This document shows, piece by piece, positions 1 through 8,507 of a stretch of 64,000 nt of DNA. Location of the stretch: assembly GCF_017355875.1 (NCBI RefSeq), contig NZ_JAFEWC010000003.1, positions 749,001 to 813,000 on the forward strand, written 5' to 3'. The position numbers were made by a program, and so were the translations under genes. The notes beneath the pieces are model-generated. The model was given only the letters and a program-made list of their open reading frames with translations, was not told where the DNA came from and ran no database searches. The number at the start of each line of letters is the position of its first letter. Position 1 is the stretch's first letter. The stretch is from Aridibaculum aurantiacum (lineage in GTDB: Bacteria; Bacteroidota; Bacteroidia; Chitinophagales; Chitinophagaceae).

Positions 1-2115
1 CATTTCTTCTTGTGTTTCATAAACCATTTTCCTGAATGGATTACTGTAGTCTTTCTCTCTTGAATCAAAAATGCCATCGGTCATCCACTGCCGGATAGCA
101 ACTGCATCATCTAATAGTTGATGAAATACAGCAGGCTTTTTACCATCCACTTTCACCCCGGTAACTTCCTTCAATGCAGCCAGCGCATGCATCAATTTCT
201 GACGCGGGTAATCAAGCGCCTGTTGTTGATAAACCGCATGTAGCTCATCCCATGTTTTTATCTTCCTGCTTTTGATGTTCTTCTTTATTTGATCCAGGTC
301 CTGTTCAGACATTAGCTGCCCACCTACATTGACCCAATTATTTATAACAGCTTTAGAAGAAATACTGCGGGATAGGTCTGTTATGGATTCTATTTTTTGA
401 GAGCCAACATGATCAATGAGGCAGGTAGCAGCATGCAGTTGTACCAGTTGCTTATAAACGTTATAACTCTGTCTAACCTTTATCAGCAGTACCTGTCGCT
501 TTGAATTTTCAAAGCATCCGCCTTCTATAACCAGTTGATCTACGAGCTTATTATTTTCTTCCAATAACTTTTTTCCAATGTCCATTGCATCACTTATGGC
601 TGGTTCGGCCTGTTCTTTTTCTTTGCGTAAATAAGCCTTGCCTGTGTATTCCTGCAAAAGTTTAATGGCCTGCACCACTTCATTGATAGTGTCTGGTGCC
701 AGGTAATTGAACTCAATGCTTTGAATTCTTTCTTTGCGTTTGTCCCTGTCAATATACTTCCATGCATTTCTTTCCAGCGCGTACATATTGTACATAAACC
801 AATACGCCGGCATTATCACCAGCCTGTCGTTGGTTACATCATTATTTACAAGCGCAAATGGAAAAGGAATATTTAATTCAGATGGGTAATCTCCTTTGGC
901 TAGAATGGTAAAGGATGCAAATTTTGAGTTGTGCTTTAAGCTAACGCACAGTCCGGGCCAAAAGCCTCTACCTGCTATCACTTCGCCATCTGCACTTCTG
1001 CTATTGTGGTTAGAACCAATGGTAGCGCCGGCTGCTATGTTAGACTGGCCCATTACCAATGCTGCGCATAAAAAAGAGTTATTGTGGTGCTGTTCGTGTG
1101 CCGGGAAAATGAGCGAGTTCAATACTTCGCAACATGAAATGGTAGAGTTGTGACCAAGATAAGAGTTGATCAACCGGGCGCCATACTTCAGGCTTGAATG
1201 AGATGCCATGATAAACCTTACTGCCTTCACGCCGTAGAACGACCTGCAGCCATAGTCCATGATGCCATTCACCATTTCGCATCCTTCACCTATCTGGGAT
1301 TTGCCTTCCGGTCCTGAATTGATGGTTAGGTTCTTTAGCTTGTTGGCTCCTTTTAAATAGGCATCACTACCTATCCAAACATCCTTGATGATCTTACAGT
1401 TTTTGATAACTGTGCGGTCGCCTATTTTACCGTAGTAGCCGCGGCGTTTATCAAATTTTGCTTCGGTCATTTCTTTGAAACGTTCCAGCAGTTCTTCATC
1501 ATCGCGGAAGCGGGTCCACATCCATGCGTCGCCAGGCAACATGCCATTGAATGGAATTACGCTACGGCCACCGTTCTCATTGCAAAGCTCCAGCTGTATA
1601 CGTACAGCCTCTTCCTCCATTTCTTTTACTATACCATTTCCAAACTTTGCATAGGCCGATGTTACCAGCTCATTTACATTGGTTACAATTACTTCATTTC
1701 CTATAATGTAGTGGGAGAGATAGTTGACGTTATGGATAACAACGTTGTCGCCAAAGTCGCAACTAATGATGGTAGAATTGTATAAACCAACAGGTACACG
1801 CAGATCAGAAAACTCTAAGCACAAAGCTTCCAATTTCCCGATTCTCACCAAGCCAAAAAACTTGCAATTCTTAACCAACTCAGGATTGAAAGCATCTGAT
1901 ACCAATATTTTATTCCAGTCGTCGGATGTATTGCTGTTGCGAACCAACACCTCTATTTCATATGCTGTTAGCTGCCTGTAGTTGATGCCACTACGGTTCT
2001 GCATGTTACGCAGGTAGTATTCATCCTGCCCGGGTTGCAGGTAATCTCCTGGTACAAAATTGTAGCCTAAGTTAGACAGCTTTACCTTCCTGATCTCGTT
2101 GGTGGGTGTAGACAT
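1..2115 (-). CDS. DUF4954 family protein, C-terminus cut by window edge
   Basis: An open frame of 705 codons starts at the ATG at 2115 and runs off the left edge without a stop, so the C-terminus is missing. I recognise the family as DUF4954, a large Bacteroidota protein of unknown function. Roughly residues 230-410 show the irregular short-repeat pattern of a left-handed parallel beta-helix (hexapeptide-like), with phrases such as KNCKIIKDVWIG, GARLINSYLGHNSTISCCEV and GQSNIAAGATIGSNHN. The region after about residue 450 is mostly helical. Hexapeptide helices are usual in sugar or acyl transferases, but no catalytic motif is evident, so the function stays open. It lies downstream of glmS on the same strand but behind the glmS terminator. 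A TACTTTTA sequence (minus strand, 2150-2143) is one base away from the -7 consensus. Confidence 0.85.
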   Translation of the reverse strand, partial: MSTPTNEIRKVKLSNLGYNFVPGDYLQPGQDEYYLRNMQNRSGINYRQLTAYEIEVLVRNSNTSDDWNKILVSDAFNPELVKNCKFFGLVRIGKLEALCLEFSDLRVPVGLYNSTIISCDFGDNVVIHNVNYLSHYIIGNEVIVTNVNELVTSAYAKFGNGIVKEMEEEAVRIQLELCNENGGRSVIPFNGMLPGDAWMWTRFRDDEELLERFKEMTEAKFDKRRGYYGKIGDRTVIKNCKIIKDVWIGSDAYLKGANKLKNLTINSGPEGKSQIGEGCEMVNGIMDYGCRSFYGVKAVRFIMASHSSLKYGARLINSYLGHNSTISCCEVLNSLIFPAHEQHHNNSFLCAALVMGQSNIAAGATIGSNHNSRSADGEVIAGRGFWPGLCVSLKHNSKFASFTILAKGDYPSELNIPFPFALVNNDVTNDRLVIMPAYWFMYNMYALERNAWKYIDRDKRKERIQSIEFNYLAPDTINEVVQAIKLLQEYTGKAYLRKEKEQAEPAISDAMDIGKKLLEENNKLVDQLVIEGGCFENSKRQVLLIKVRQSYNVYKQLVQLHAATCLIDHVGSQKIESITDLSRSISSKAVINNWVNVGGQLMSEQDLDQIKKNIKSRKIKTWDELHAVYQQQALDYPRQKLMHALAALKEVTGVKVDGKKPAVFHQLLDDAVAIRQWMTDGIFDSREKDYSNPFRKMVYETQEEM

Positions 2116-2162
2116 AGGAATTGATATTTTTAAAAAGAAGAGTAAAAGTAAATGAAATAAAA

Positions 2163-2188
2163 AAGCCGGGAACATAGGAGCCCGGCTT
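2163..2188 (-). terminator. Rho-independent terminator of glmS
   Basis: Eight-base perfect arms AAGCCGGG (2163-2170) and CCCGGCTT (2181-2188) enclose a 10-nt loop. Read on the minus strand the hairpin is followed by TTTTTTAT, as expected for an intrinsic terminator just after the glmS stop at 2207. It separates glmS from the DUF4954 gene downstream. Confidence 0.85.
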
Positions 2189-2206
2189 CTGCGTATGGTA
2201 AAGTTC

Positions 2207-4042
2207 TTATTCTACAGTAACACTCTTAGCAAGATTGCGCGGCTTGTCTACATCTAATCCTTTGGCTACGCCAATGTAGTAGCTAAGTAGTTGCAATGGA
2301 ATAACACTCAGCAACGGAGCCAGTATTTCATCCGCATCTGGTACAAGCATTACATCATCTGCCATACCTGGAATGATGGTATCACCTTCAGTTGCCACTG
2401 CTATCACCATGCCTTTTCTTGCTTTAATTTCCTGCACGTTTGATACGATCTTTTCGTAATAGGAATCTTTGGTAGCAACGAATACAACCGGCAGCTTATC
2501 ATCGACCAAAGCAATGGGTCCGTGTTTCATTTCTGCTGCAGGATAACCTTCAGCATGTATGTAAGAGATCTCCTTCAGCTTTAAAGCACCTTCCAGTGCT
2601 ACAGGGAAGTTGTAGCCACGGCCGAGGTAAAGAAAATCTGCAGCGTCTTTATATTTTTCAGCAATGGCTTCTATGTTGGAAGTATCCTGTAAAACCAGTT
2701 TTACTTTCTCTGGAATATCATTCAGCTCTTGCAGCAGTTTAGAATACCTGGTATCGTCGATAGTTCCTTTGGCTTTAGCTATTTTAAGAGCCATCATAGT
2801 AAGCACTGCAAGCTGTCCGGTAAATGCTTTGGTGCTGGCAACACCTATTTCAGGTCCTGCGTGTGTATAGGCGCCTGCATGGCTCAAACGTGCAATGCTA
2901 CTACCCACAGCGTTCACTACTCCGAAAATACATGCGCCTTTTTCTTTTGCATTTTCTAAGGCAACCAAAGTATCGGCTGTTTCACCACTTTGAGATATAG
3001 CAATGATAACATCACCTTTATTGATTACTGGATTCCTATACCTGAATTCACTTGCATATTCTACTTCTACTGGTATCCTGCATAGCTCTTCAAAAATATA
3101 TTCAGCAATCAACCCCGCATGCCAGCTGGTACCACATGCTACCATGATGATGCGGTTTGCATTGGTAAGTGTTTCCAGGTGACTCTCTACACCTCCCATT
3201 GTTATGGTGCCGTTCTCTATATTCAATCTTCCTCTCAGGCAATCATGAATCGTTTCCGGCTGTTCATGAATTTCCTTCAGCATGAAGTGATCGTATCCGC
3301 CTTTCTCAATTTTAGCAAGTTCCATATCCAGCTTTTGGATAAATGGTGTTTGCTTTTCGTTACCAAGGTTTTTCAGGATCAGCTCATCTGGCTTAATGAT
3401 GGCTATCTCGTAATCATTTACATACACCACTTCTTTGGTATACTCAATAATTGGAGATGCATCAGAAGCAAGGAAATGTTCTCCTTTACCTATGCCTATA
3501 ACTAACGGACTGCCTTTGCGTGCAGCAATGATTGTTTCAGGATCTTCTTTATCCAGTAACAAAATGCAATATGCGCCCACTACTCTTTTAAGTGCAATAC
3601 GAAGCGCTTCTTCAAGAGTAGAGTTATTGTTTTGTTGTATGTCTTCTATAAAATTCAGCAGTACTTCTGTATCTGTATCGCTGTGGAAAGTGTATCCTTT
3701 ATTTACCAGCTCCTGTTTGATGGATGCATAGTTCTCAATGATGCCATTGTGTATCATGGCTAGTCTGCCACTGGCACTGCGGTGTGGGTGTGCATTGCGG
3801 TCACTTGGTTCGCCGTGTGTGGCCCAACGTGTATGACCGATACCTGTAAACGCATGAAGATCTTTTCCTATAACATCTTCCTCAAGTTCTGATACCCGGC
3901 CTTTTTTCTTATAAACCTTTAGGTCGTGATTAAGTAATGCAACACCAGAACTATCGTAGCCACGGTATTCCAGTCTTTTTAGTCCTTTAAGAATAATAGG
4001 GTAGGCCTCTCTCGGCCCTGTGTAACCAACAATTCCACACAT
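2207..4042 (-). CDS. glmS: Glutamine--fructose-6-phosphate aminotransferase (isomerizing)
   Basis: GlmS makes glucosamine-6-phosphate from fructose-6-phosphate and glutamine, the first step to UDP-GlcNAc for peptidoglycan and LPS. The start is set at 4042 because the protein must begin MCGIVGYTG: after Met removal the cysteine is the N-terminal nucleophile of the Ntn glutaminase domain. A longer frame to 4084 would bury this Cys. Residues 1 to about 230 are the glutaminase domain (GHTRWATHG, HNGIIENY, SDTDTEV). Two SIS sugar-isomerase domains follow (VACGTSWHAG, SQSGETADT, GRGYNFPVALEGALKLKEISY), and it ends in the typical DKPRNLAKSVTVE tail. At 611 aa it matches the E. coli enzyme (609 aa). 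I saw no glmS ribozyme-like structure upstream. Confidence 0.98.
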   Translation of the reverse strand: MCGIVGYTGPREAYPIILKGLKRLEYRGYDSSGVALLNHDLKVYKKKGRVSELEEDVIGKDLHAFTGIGHTRWATHGEPSDRNAHPHRSASGRLAMIHNGIIENYASIKQELVNKGYTFHSDTDTEVLLNFIEDIQQNNNSTLEEALRIALKRVVGAYCILLLDKEDPETIIAARKGSPLVIGIGKGEHFLASDASPIIEYTKEVVYVNDYEIAIIKPDELILKNLGNEKQTPFIQKLDMELAKIEKGGYDHFMLKEIHEQPETIHDCLRGRLNIENGTITMGGVESHLETLTNANRIIMVACGTSWHAGLIAEYIFEELCRIPVEVEYASEFRYRNPVINKGDVIIAISQSGETADTLVALENAKEKGACIFGVVNAVGSSIARLSHAGAYTHAGPEIGVASTKAFTGQLAVLTMMALKIAKAKGTIDDTRYSKLLQELNDIPEKVKLVLQDTSNIEAIAEKYKDAADFLYLGRGYNFPVALEGALKLKEISYIHAEGYPAAEMKHGPIALVDDKLPVVFVATKDSYYEKIVSNVQEIKARKGMVIAVATEGDTIIPGMADDVMLVPDADEILAPLLSVIPLQLLSYYIGVAKGLDVDKPRNLAKSVTVE

Positions 4043-4128
4043 GTTTCTGAAAATTAAGGGTGCAATATCATTATTTTTAACCAATATTCTGGTGCACCAA
4101 ACAATAGACGGTTAACTAATATAAAAAG

Positions 4129-4734
4129 ATGGATTTCAACTTTAATTCGGATTATATTCTTGAGAATGAAAGAGTATTGCTCAGGCCGCTTCAGTTGTCG
4201 GATTTTCAGAACCTGGTAAATTTTAGCATCAATGAACCTGAGCTTTGGCAGTATTCTTTACAAAATGCTGCAGGTGTAGATGAGTTGATGAAGTACCTGC
4301 AGGATGCGATCAAAGCTAGGAGTCAGCAACGTGAATATCCTTTTGTCGTATTTGATAAGATCAAACAGCAGTATGCAGGCTGTACCCGTTTTTACGACGT
4401 TCAGTTGGTGAACAAAACTATGCAACTGGGGTATACATGGTATGGCGCTAACTTCCAGGGCACGGGCATCAACAAGAACTGCAAGTACCTGATGTTGGAG
4501 TTTGCTTTTGAAAAAGCAGGTATGGAGCGGATAGAATTCAGGGCCGATAATAACAATGAAAGAAGTATAGCCGCGATGAAATCTATAGGATGCACAGTAG
4601 AAGGCGTTCTTAGAAGTAACCTGCAGCGGGTAGATGGAACAAGACGGGATTCTATTGTATTATCTATTCTGCGAAACGAGTGGTTTGAAAAAGTGAAGGA
4701 GATGCTTATGAATAAAATTCAATCAAGCCTATAA
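4129..4734 (+). CDS. GNAT family N-acetyltransferase, RimJ/RimL type
   Basis: The 201-aa protein has the RimJ/RimL-type GNAT pattern: an N-terminal LRPLQLSDFQNLVNF strand-helix, a middle LGYTWYGANFQGTGINKNCKYLMLEFAFE segment read in two halves (acetyl-CoA site, GTGINK) and a C-terminal RIEFRADNNNERSIAAMKSIGCTVEGVLR motif. Such enzymes transfer acetyl from acetyl-CoA to an N-terminal amine or small molecule; the substrate cannot be told from sequence. It is transcribed divergently from glmS. Its stop overlaps the convergent mgtE stop by 6 bp. Confidence 0.88.
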   Translation: MDFNFNSDYILENERVLLRPLQLSDFQNLVNFSINEPELWQYSLQNAAGVDELMKYLQDAIKARSQQREYPFVVFDKIKQQYAGCTRFYDVQLVNKTMQLGYTWYGANFQGTGINKNCKYLMLEFAFEKAGMERIEFRADNNNERSIAAMKSIGCTVEGVLRSNLQRVDGTRRDSIVLSILRNEWFEKVKEMLMNKIQSSL

Positions 4735-6123
4735 TAACAAGCCTTGCAGGAACATATACGCTACGCTAAAGTATATGATAAGACCTGTAACATCAACCAG
4801 TGTAGCCACAAATGGCGCTGATGATACTGCAGGGTCAAATCCTACTCTCTTTAATAGTAGTGGAAGCATTGATCCACTAAGTGTGCCCCACAGCACAACA
4901 CCCATAAGTGATACGCCTACAGTTAACCCGATGAATATATAGTGCTCGCCGTAGATATCAGTAAACTGCTGCCAAACCAGTACACGCATCAGGCCAAGTA
5001 GTCCAAGTACGCTACCAATCAACAAGCCGCTGATTATTTCCCTTCTTAATATGCGCCACCAATCAGCTACCGTTATTTCGCCCACCGCCATAGCTTGGAT
5101 AATAAGGGTGGAAGCCTGCGAGCCGCTATTACCACCACTGGATATGATTAACGGAACGAACAAAGCGAGTATTACAGCCTTGGCTATCTCATCTTCAAAA
5201 TGGGTCATCACACTGGCCGTTAGCATTTCGCCAATGAAGAGGATCACCATCCAGCCTACACGCTTTCTAAACAAGCGAAGTATTGGCATCTCCAGGTAAG
5301 GCTCATCAAGGGCTTCGGTACCACCCATCTTCTGCATGTCTTCGCTAAACTCTTCACTAGCTACCCAAAGTATGTCGTCAATAGTGATAATCCCGAGCAA
5401 TACATTGTTATCATCTACCACAGGAAGCGCTACCCGGTTGTTCATTCTAAACACCTGGTTCGCATATTCCTGGTCATCATTCACATTTAGCGAAATGACC
5501 CTTTCATCCATTAGCTCCTGCACCTTCTTATCAGGCGCAGCCAAAATGAATTCTTTAATTCGCAAGTCATCTATCAACTGGCCATGATCGTTTATAACGT
5601 ATATAACATCTATGGTCTCACTGTTCTTTGCGTGCTTGCGTATGATCTGGAAAACTTCTTCTACAGTATTATGTTCGAATACAAAAACATAGTCAGGATT
5701 CATCAGCCTGCCCACGCTGTCTTCTGGATAACCAAGCAGCGATAATGTTATCAGCCTTTCCTCAGGTTCCAAAAGCTTGATAAGATCCCGTAAAACTTCT
5801 TTAGGCAGATCTTCCAAAAAGTCAGTTCGATCATCCGCCTGCAGTTCATTCAGCAGTTCTGCGGTTTTGAAAGAAGGCAGGTTAGCAACGATCGTTTTTT
5901 GAGTATGGAAGTCTAATATTTTGAAAGTGCTGGCTGCACGATGGATGGATAAATTAGCGATGATCTGAGCAGCATAATCTTCATTTTCCATTACAAGATC
6001 TGCTACATCAGCAATGTTCTGATTATTCAGAAAATCTCGAATGGCTAGTTTGTCTTCTGTAGCAATTACCTGCTCAAATTGTTCTTGTATGGTTTGTTCT
6101 TCCAATTCCATCAATGTGTGCAA
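4729..6123 (-). CDS. mgtE: Magnesium transporter MgtE
   Basis: MgtE is a homodimeric inner-membrane Mg2+ channel gated by its cytosolic domains. This 464-aa copy has the complete family layout. A helical N domain spans about residues 1-135 (LLNELQADDRTDFLEDLP, LEPEERLITLSLLGYPEDSVGRLM). A CBS pair lies at about 135-260, with GIITIDDILWVASEE at its end. A five-helix membrane domain from about 290 contains the SGGNSGSQASTLIIQAMAVGEI signature read across the pore. The first Met (6123) and Met5 (6111) are both possible starts. It converges on the GNAT gene with overlapping stops and diverges from the SET gene. Confidence 0.95.
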   Translation of the reverse strand: MHTLMELEEQTIQEQFEQVIATEDKLAIRDFLNNQNIADVADLVMENEDYAAQIIANLSIHRAASTFKILDFHTQKTIVANLPSFKTAELLNELQADDRTDFLEDLPKEVLRDLIKLLEPEERLITLSLLGYPEDSVGRLMNPDYVFVFEHNTVEEVFQIIRKHAKNSETIDVIYVINDHGQLIDDLRIKEFILAAPDKKVQELMDERVISLNVNDDQEYANQVFRMNNRVALPVVDDNNVLLGIITIDDILWVASEEFSEDMQKMGGTEALDEPYLEMPILRLFRKRVGWMVILFIGEMLTASVMTHFEDEIAKAVILALFVPLIISSGGNSGSQASTLIIQAMAVGEITVADWWRILRREIISGLLIGSVLGLLGLMRVLVWQQFTDIYGEHYIFIGLTVGVSLMGVVLWGTLSGSMLPLLLKRVGFDPAVSSAPFVATLVDVTGLIIYFSVAYMFLQGLLL

Positions 6124-6185
6124 ATTAACTATGTCTGTTTTATCAGTTGCAATTTTTTATCTTCGCCGGTCAATCAAAAAAATCT

Positions 6186-6569
6186 ATGTTGCTACCTTAC
6201 TTAGTTATTGCGCCATCCGAAAAAGGTGGCCGCGGTGTCTTTACTACCAAAAATATACCTGCAAATACTACCATTGAGATTTCGCCGGTAATTCAATTAA
6301 CAACTAAAGACCGCAAGCAAATAGAGGGTACTAAATTATATCACTACATCTTCGAATGGGGAGCAAGCCGGAAGCAAGCTTGTATGGCACTTGGTTATGT
6401 TTCTATGTATAACCACTCCTACGAGCCGAACTGCGAATATGAGCAAGATTATGCTGAAGGTTTGATGACTATCAGAACAATTAAGCCTGTGAAGAAAGGA
6501 GAAGAGCTTTGCTTTAGCTACAACGGCAATCCTGATGATAAAACACCTTTGTGGTTTAAGACGAAGTAA
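6186..6569 (+). CDS. Small SET-domain protein (putative protein lysine methyltransferase)
   Basis: This 127-aa protein is little more than a SET domain, the fold that transfers methyl from S-adenosylmethionine to lysine. The hallmarks are all present: GRGVFTTKNIPANTTIE near the N-terminus (SAM pocket), NHSYEPNCEY (the pseudoknot NHS motif) and GEELCFSYNG (the catalytic Tyr region). No pre-SET or zinc-binding post-SET module is visible. The start at 6186 is preferred over a longer frame from 6147, because the extra 13 residues carry no family similarity. A TATCTTCG sequence just upstream is one base off the -7 consensus. The substrate is unknown. SET proteins occur sporadically in bacteria. 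Confidence 0.85.
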   Translation: MLLPYLVIAPSEKGGRGVFTTKNIPANTTIEISPVIQLTTKDRKQIEGTKLYHYIFEWGASRKQACMALGYVSMYNHSYEPNCEYEQDYAEGLMTIRTIKPVKKGEELCFSYNGNPDDKTPLWFKTK

Positions 6570-6595
6570 ATATTCTTATTTATAAACTTTCATAG

Positions 6596-6634
6596 ATGTA
6601 GAAGAGGTCAATTAAAAATCTCTTCTACATTTTT
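6596..6634 (+). terminator. Terminator of the SET gene, 3' arm inside the bestrophin CDS
   Basis: Eleven-base perfect arms ATGTAGAAGAG (6596-6606) and CTCTTCTACAT (6620-6630) are followed on the plus strand by a run of T (6630-6634). There is no U-tract on the minus side. The second arm lies within the last codons of the convergent bestrophin gene, so coding sequence doubles as terminator. Confidence 0.7.
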
Positions 6635-7483
6635 CTTTATAGTTACCGCCAGCCTTTCCATTGGCAGATCGTTGTCGTCTTTTCCAAAAGGATCTTCTAT
6701 TTCTTCAGCAATTATCTCCAGGCTTGCAAGCACATAAAAAATAAATGCTACCACTGGTATCATGATGTAGCCAAGGTTGAATACAAAACCAAAAGGCAGT
6801 GTCATTACATACAGGAAAATGAACTTCTTTATGAATGCACTGTACGAGTAAGGGATGGGTGTATTCTTGATCCTTTCGCAGGCTCCGCAAATGTCAAGAA
6901 ACGAGGTGAGTTCGTTGTTCAAAATCAGGAGTTGCTCATTTGTGATTTTACCTTCTTTATACAGTTCATTCACCCGCTTCATCATCATGTTCACTACTTG
7001 CGATGGCAGATGCTTGCTTGTATCGAAATTCTTTATCTCAGGGTGTGGCAGGTTATCAAGTTCAAGGCGTGTGATATCCGATTGAAGATGTGCTTTCAGT
7101 ACAACTGCAAACTGCGGTATCAGTTGCTTGAATAATTCTTTGTCACTTTCAGATTGTAGAATCAAGTTCAACTTAAGCGACAAGTTACGGCTGTTATTTA
7201 CCAGCCCACCCCATAACTTCCTGCCTTCCCACCACCTGTCGTAAGCAGTATTGGTTCTAAAAACAAGTAACATAGAAATGGCAAAACCCAGCAGGCTGTG
7301 CATTACAGGAATGTTCTTTACCTGGCTGTTTTCAGAAAGTTGCAGGTATTCCATTTCGAATACAGCAACGCCATACGAGTAAAGGCTTAGGACGATAATG
7401 ATTGGGAAGAGCTTACGGACCGTGTCTGACTTATGAAACTCGAAAATGAACCGCAGCCAATCTTTAGGGTTATAACTGATCAT
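6608..7483 (-). CDS. Bestrophin family ion channel
   Basis: The 291-aa protein matches the bacterial bestrophin (UPF0187) family. The signature FRTNTAYDRWWEGRKLWGGL follows the second hydrophobic stretch, and about four membrane segments are predicted (near residues 25-45, 60-80, 220-245 and 245-265). The acidic EIIAEEIEDPFGKDDNDLP segment near the C-terminus is also diagnostic. Bestrophins form pentameric channels; bacterial ones studied conduct cations. Which ion this one passes is not visible from sequence. A well-formed Bacteroidota promoter lies just upstream (7532-7500). It converges with the SET gene. Confidence 0.92.
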   Translation of the reverse strand: MISYNPKDWLRFIFEFHKSDTVRKLFPIIIVLSLYSYGVAVFEMEYLQLSENSQVKNIPVMHSLLGFAISMLLVFRTNTAYDRWWEGRKLWGGLVNNSRNLSLKLNLILQSESDKELFKQLIPQFAVVLKAHLQSDITRLELDNLPHPEIKNFDTSKHLPSQVVNMMMKRVNELYKEGKITNEQLLILNNELTSFLDICGACERIKNTPIPYSYSAFIKKFIFLYVMTLPFGFVFNLGYIMIPVVAFIFYVLASLEIIAEEIEDPFGKDDNDLPMERLAVTIKKNVEEIFN

Positions 7484-7499
7484 GTTGTATAGTGAATTG

Positions 7500-7532
7500 C
7501 AAATCTATAGTTACTACAACTTCAAAATTCAA
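7500..7532 (-). promoter_or_regulatory. Bacteroidota-type sigma promoter of the bestrophin gene
   Basis: On the minus strand TTG (7532-7530) is separated by 22 nt from TAGATTTG (7507-7500). This fits the published Flavobacterium/Bacteroides housekeeping consensus TTG-N17-23-TAnnTTTG exactly. The inferred transcription start would leave a leader of about 10 nt before the ATG at 7483. Confidence 0.65.
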
Positions 7533-7584
7533 TTCCTTCATCATTTGCTTCGATGTTATATTTACTGCACCCAAACATAACTAT

Positions 7585-8289
7585 ATGCGTTACTGCGCCA
7601 TCATCCTGGCTATGATCTTACATTTTTCTAATGCGCTACAAGCACAAAAGCCAACACGTAAGCCAGCCACGCCGGGTGCTGTAGTAGAAGTAATAGTAGT
7701 GGACGACAAGAATAGGCCGCGCAAGGGGGAGCTGATATTGCTGCAATCTCTCTCCTCCAATAAGAAGCTTACCGGAAGAACAGACGCTGCTGGAAAATCT
7801 ATGATAACAGTGCCTGCAGGCGATGATTATGCAGTGACACTAAAAGCACTGGCCGATAGCAACCAATACGGCACATTGCCAGTTCCTGCTTTGCAACCTG
7901 GGCAATCGTTTACAGGTAATTTCCAGGTGGAGATTGTTTATGAACCAGCTAAAAGTTTTACCCTGGATAATGTTCATTTTGATGTAGGAAAAGCAACACT
8001 CAGATCAACGTCTTTCAAAGAATTAAATGAATTGGTTGAATACCTGAAATGGAAAGATGATCAAAAGATCGAGATTGCAGGCCATACGGATGATACCGGT
8101 AATGACATGGATAATCTAAAGCTTTCGCAGCAGCGTGCTGATGCGGTACGTGATTATCTTGTCACTAAAAGCATCAAACCAGTTATGGTTACGGCTAAAG
8201 GTTATGGCAGCTCTCAACCAGTAGCAGATAACTCAACTGCCACTGGTAAGCAAAAGAACAGGAGAACAGAAGTGCGGCTACTGGATTAG
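7585..8289 (+). CDS. OmpA-family protein with peptidoglycan-binding domain
   Basis: The start at 7585 gives a clean signal peptide (MRYCAIILAMILHFSNALQAQ) and a 234-aa protein. Starting at 7492 would bury it. Residues 30-120 look like a small beta-sandwich of carboxypeptidase-regulatory type (VEVIVVDDKNRPRKGE). Residues 125-234 are an OmpA C-terminal domain: LDNVHFDVGKATLR, IEIAGHTDDTG, LSQQRADAVRDYL and NRRTEVRLLD. This domain binds diaminopimelate of peptidoglycan non-covalently. There is no N-terminal barrel, so it is probably periplasmic, linking the cell wall to another envelope part. It diverges from the bestrophin gene. Confidence 0.9.
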   Translation: MRYCAIILAMILHFSNALQAQKPTRKPATPGAVVEVIVVDDKNRPRKGELILLQSLSSNKKLTGRTDAAGKSMITVPAGDDYAVTLKALADSNQYGTLPVPALQPGQSFTGNFQVEIVYEPAKSFTLDNVHFDVGKATLRSTSFKELNELVEYLKWKDDQKIEIAGHTDDTGNDMDNLKLSQQRADAVRDYLVTKSIKPVMVTAKGYGSSQPVADNSTATGKQKNRRTEVRLLD

Positions 8290-8507
8290 CAGCTACTTGT
8301 AACTACTGCTTATTCTTTATAAACCTCTCAACTATTACAAGAGAGGTAATAGGATGTTGGTATTCCTTTTGCAAATTTGTTCCAGCAATTGAGAACAGGA
8401 TCGGTACAGGCATTTGATAACATAGTTCCATTTTGCCTGCTATTGAATTTGCTGTTGTTTTCCTGCTCGTCAGTTGCGTAACCCGGCTGGTAAACTTATA
8501 ACACAAC

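Noticed and set aside
2207-4084. Longer start of glmS at 4084
   Set aside because: It would place 14 residues before the catalytic Cys, which must be N-terminal for activity.
8290-8507. Possible short gene between the OmpA-like and Omp85 genes
   Set aside because: A 68-codon minus-strand frame exists but has no domain, no signal peptide and no promoter; a 7-bp hairpin at 8323-8347 lacks a T-run.
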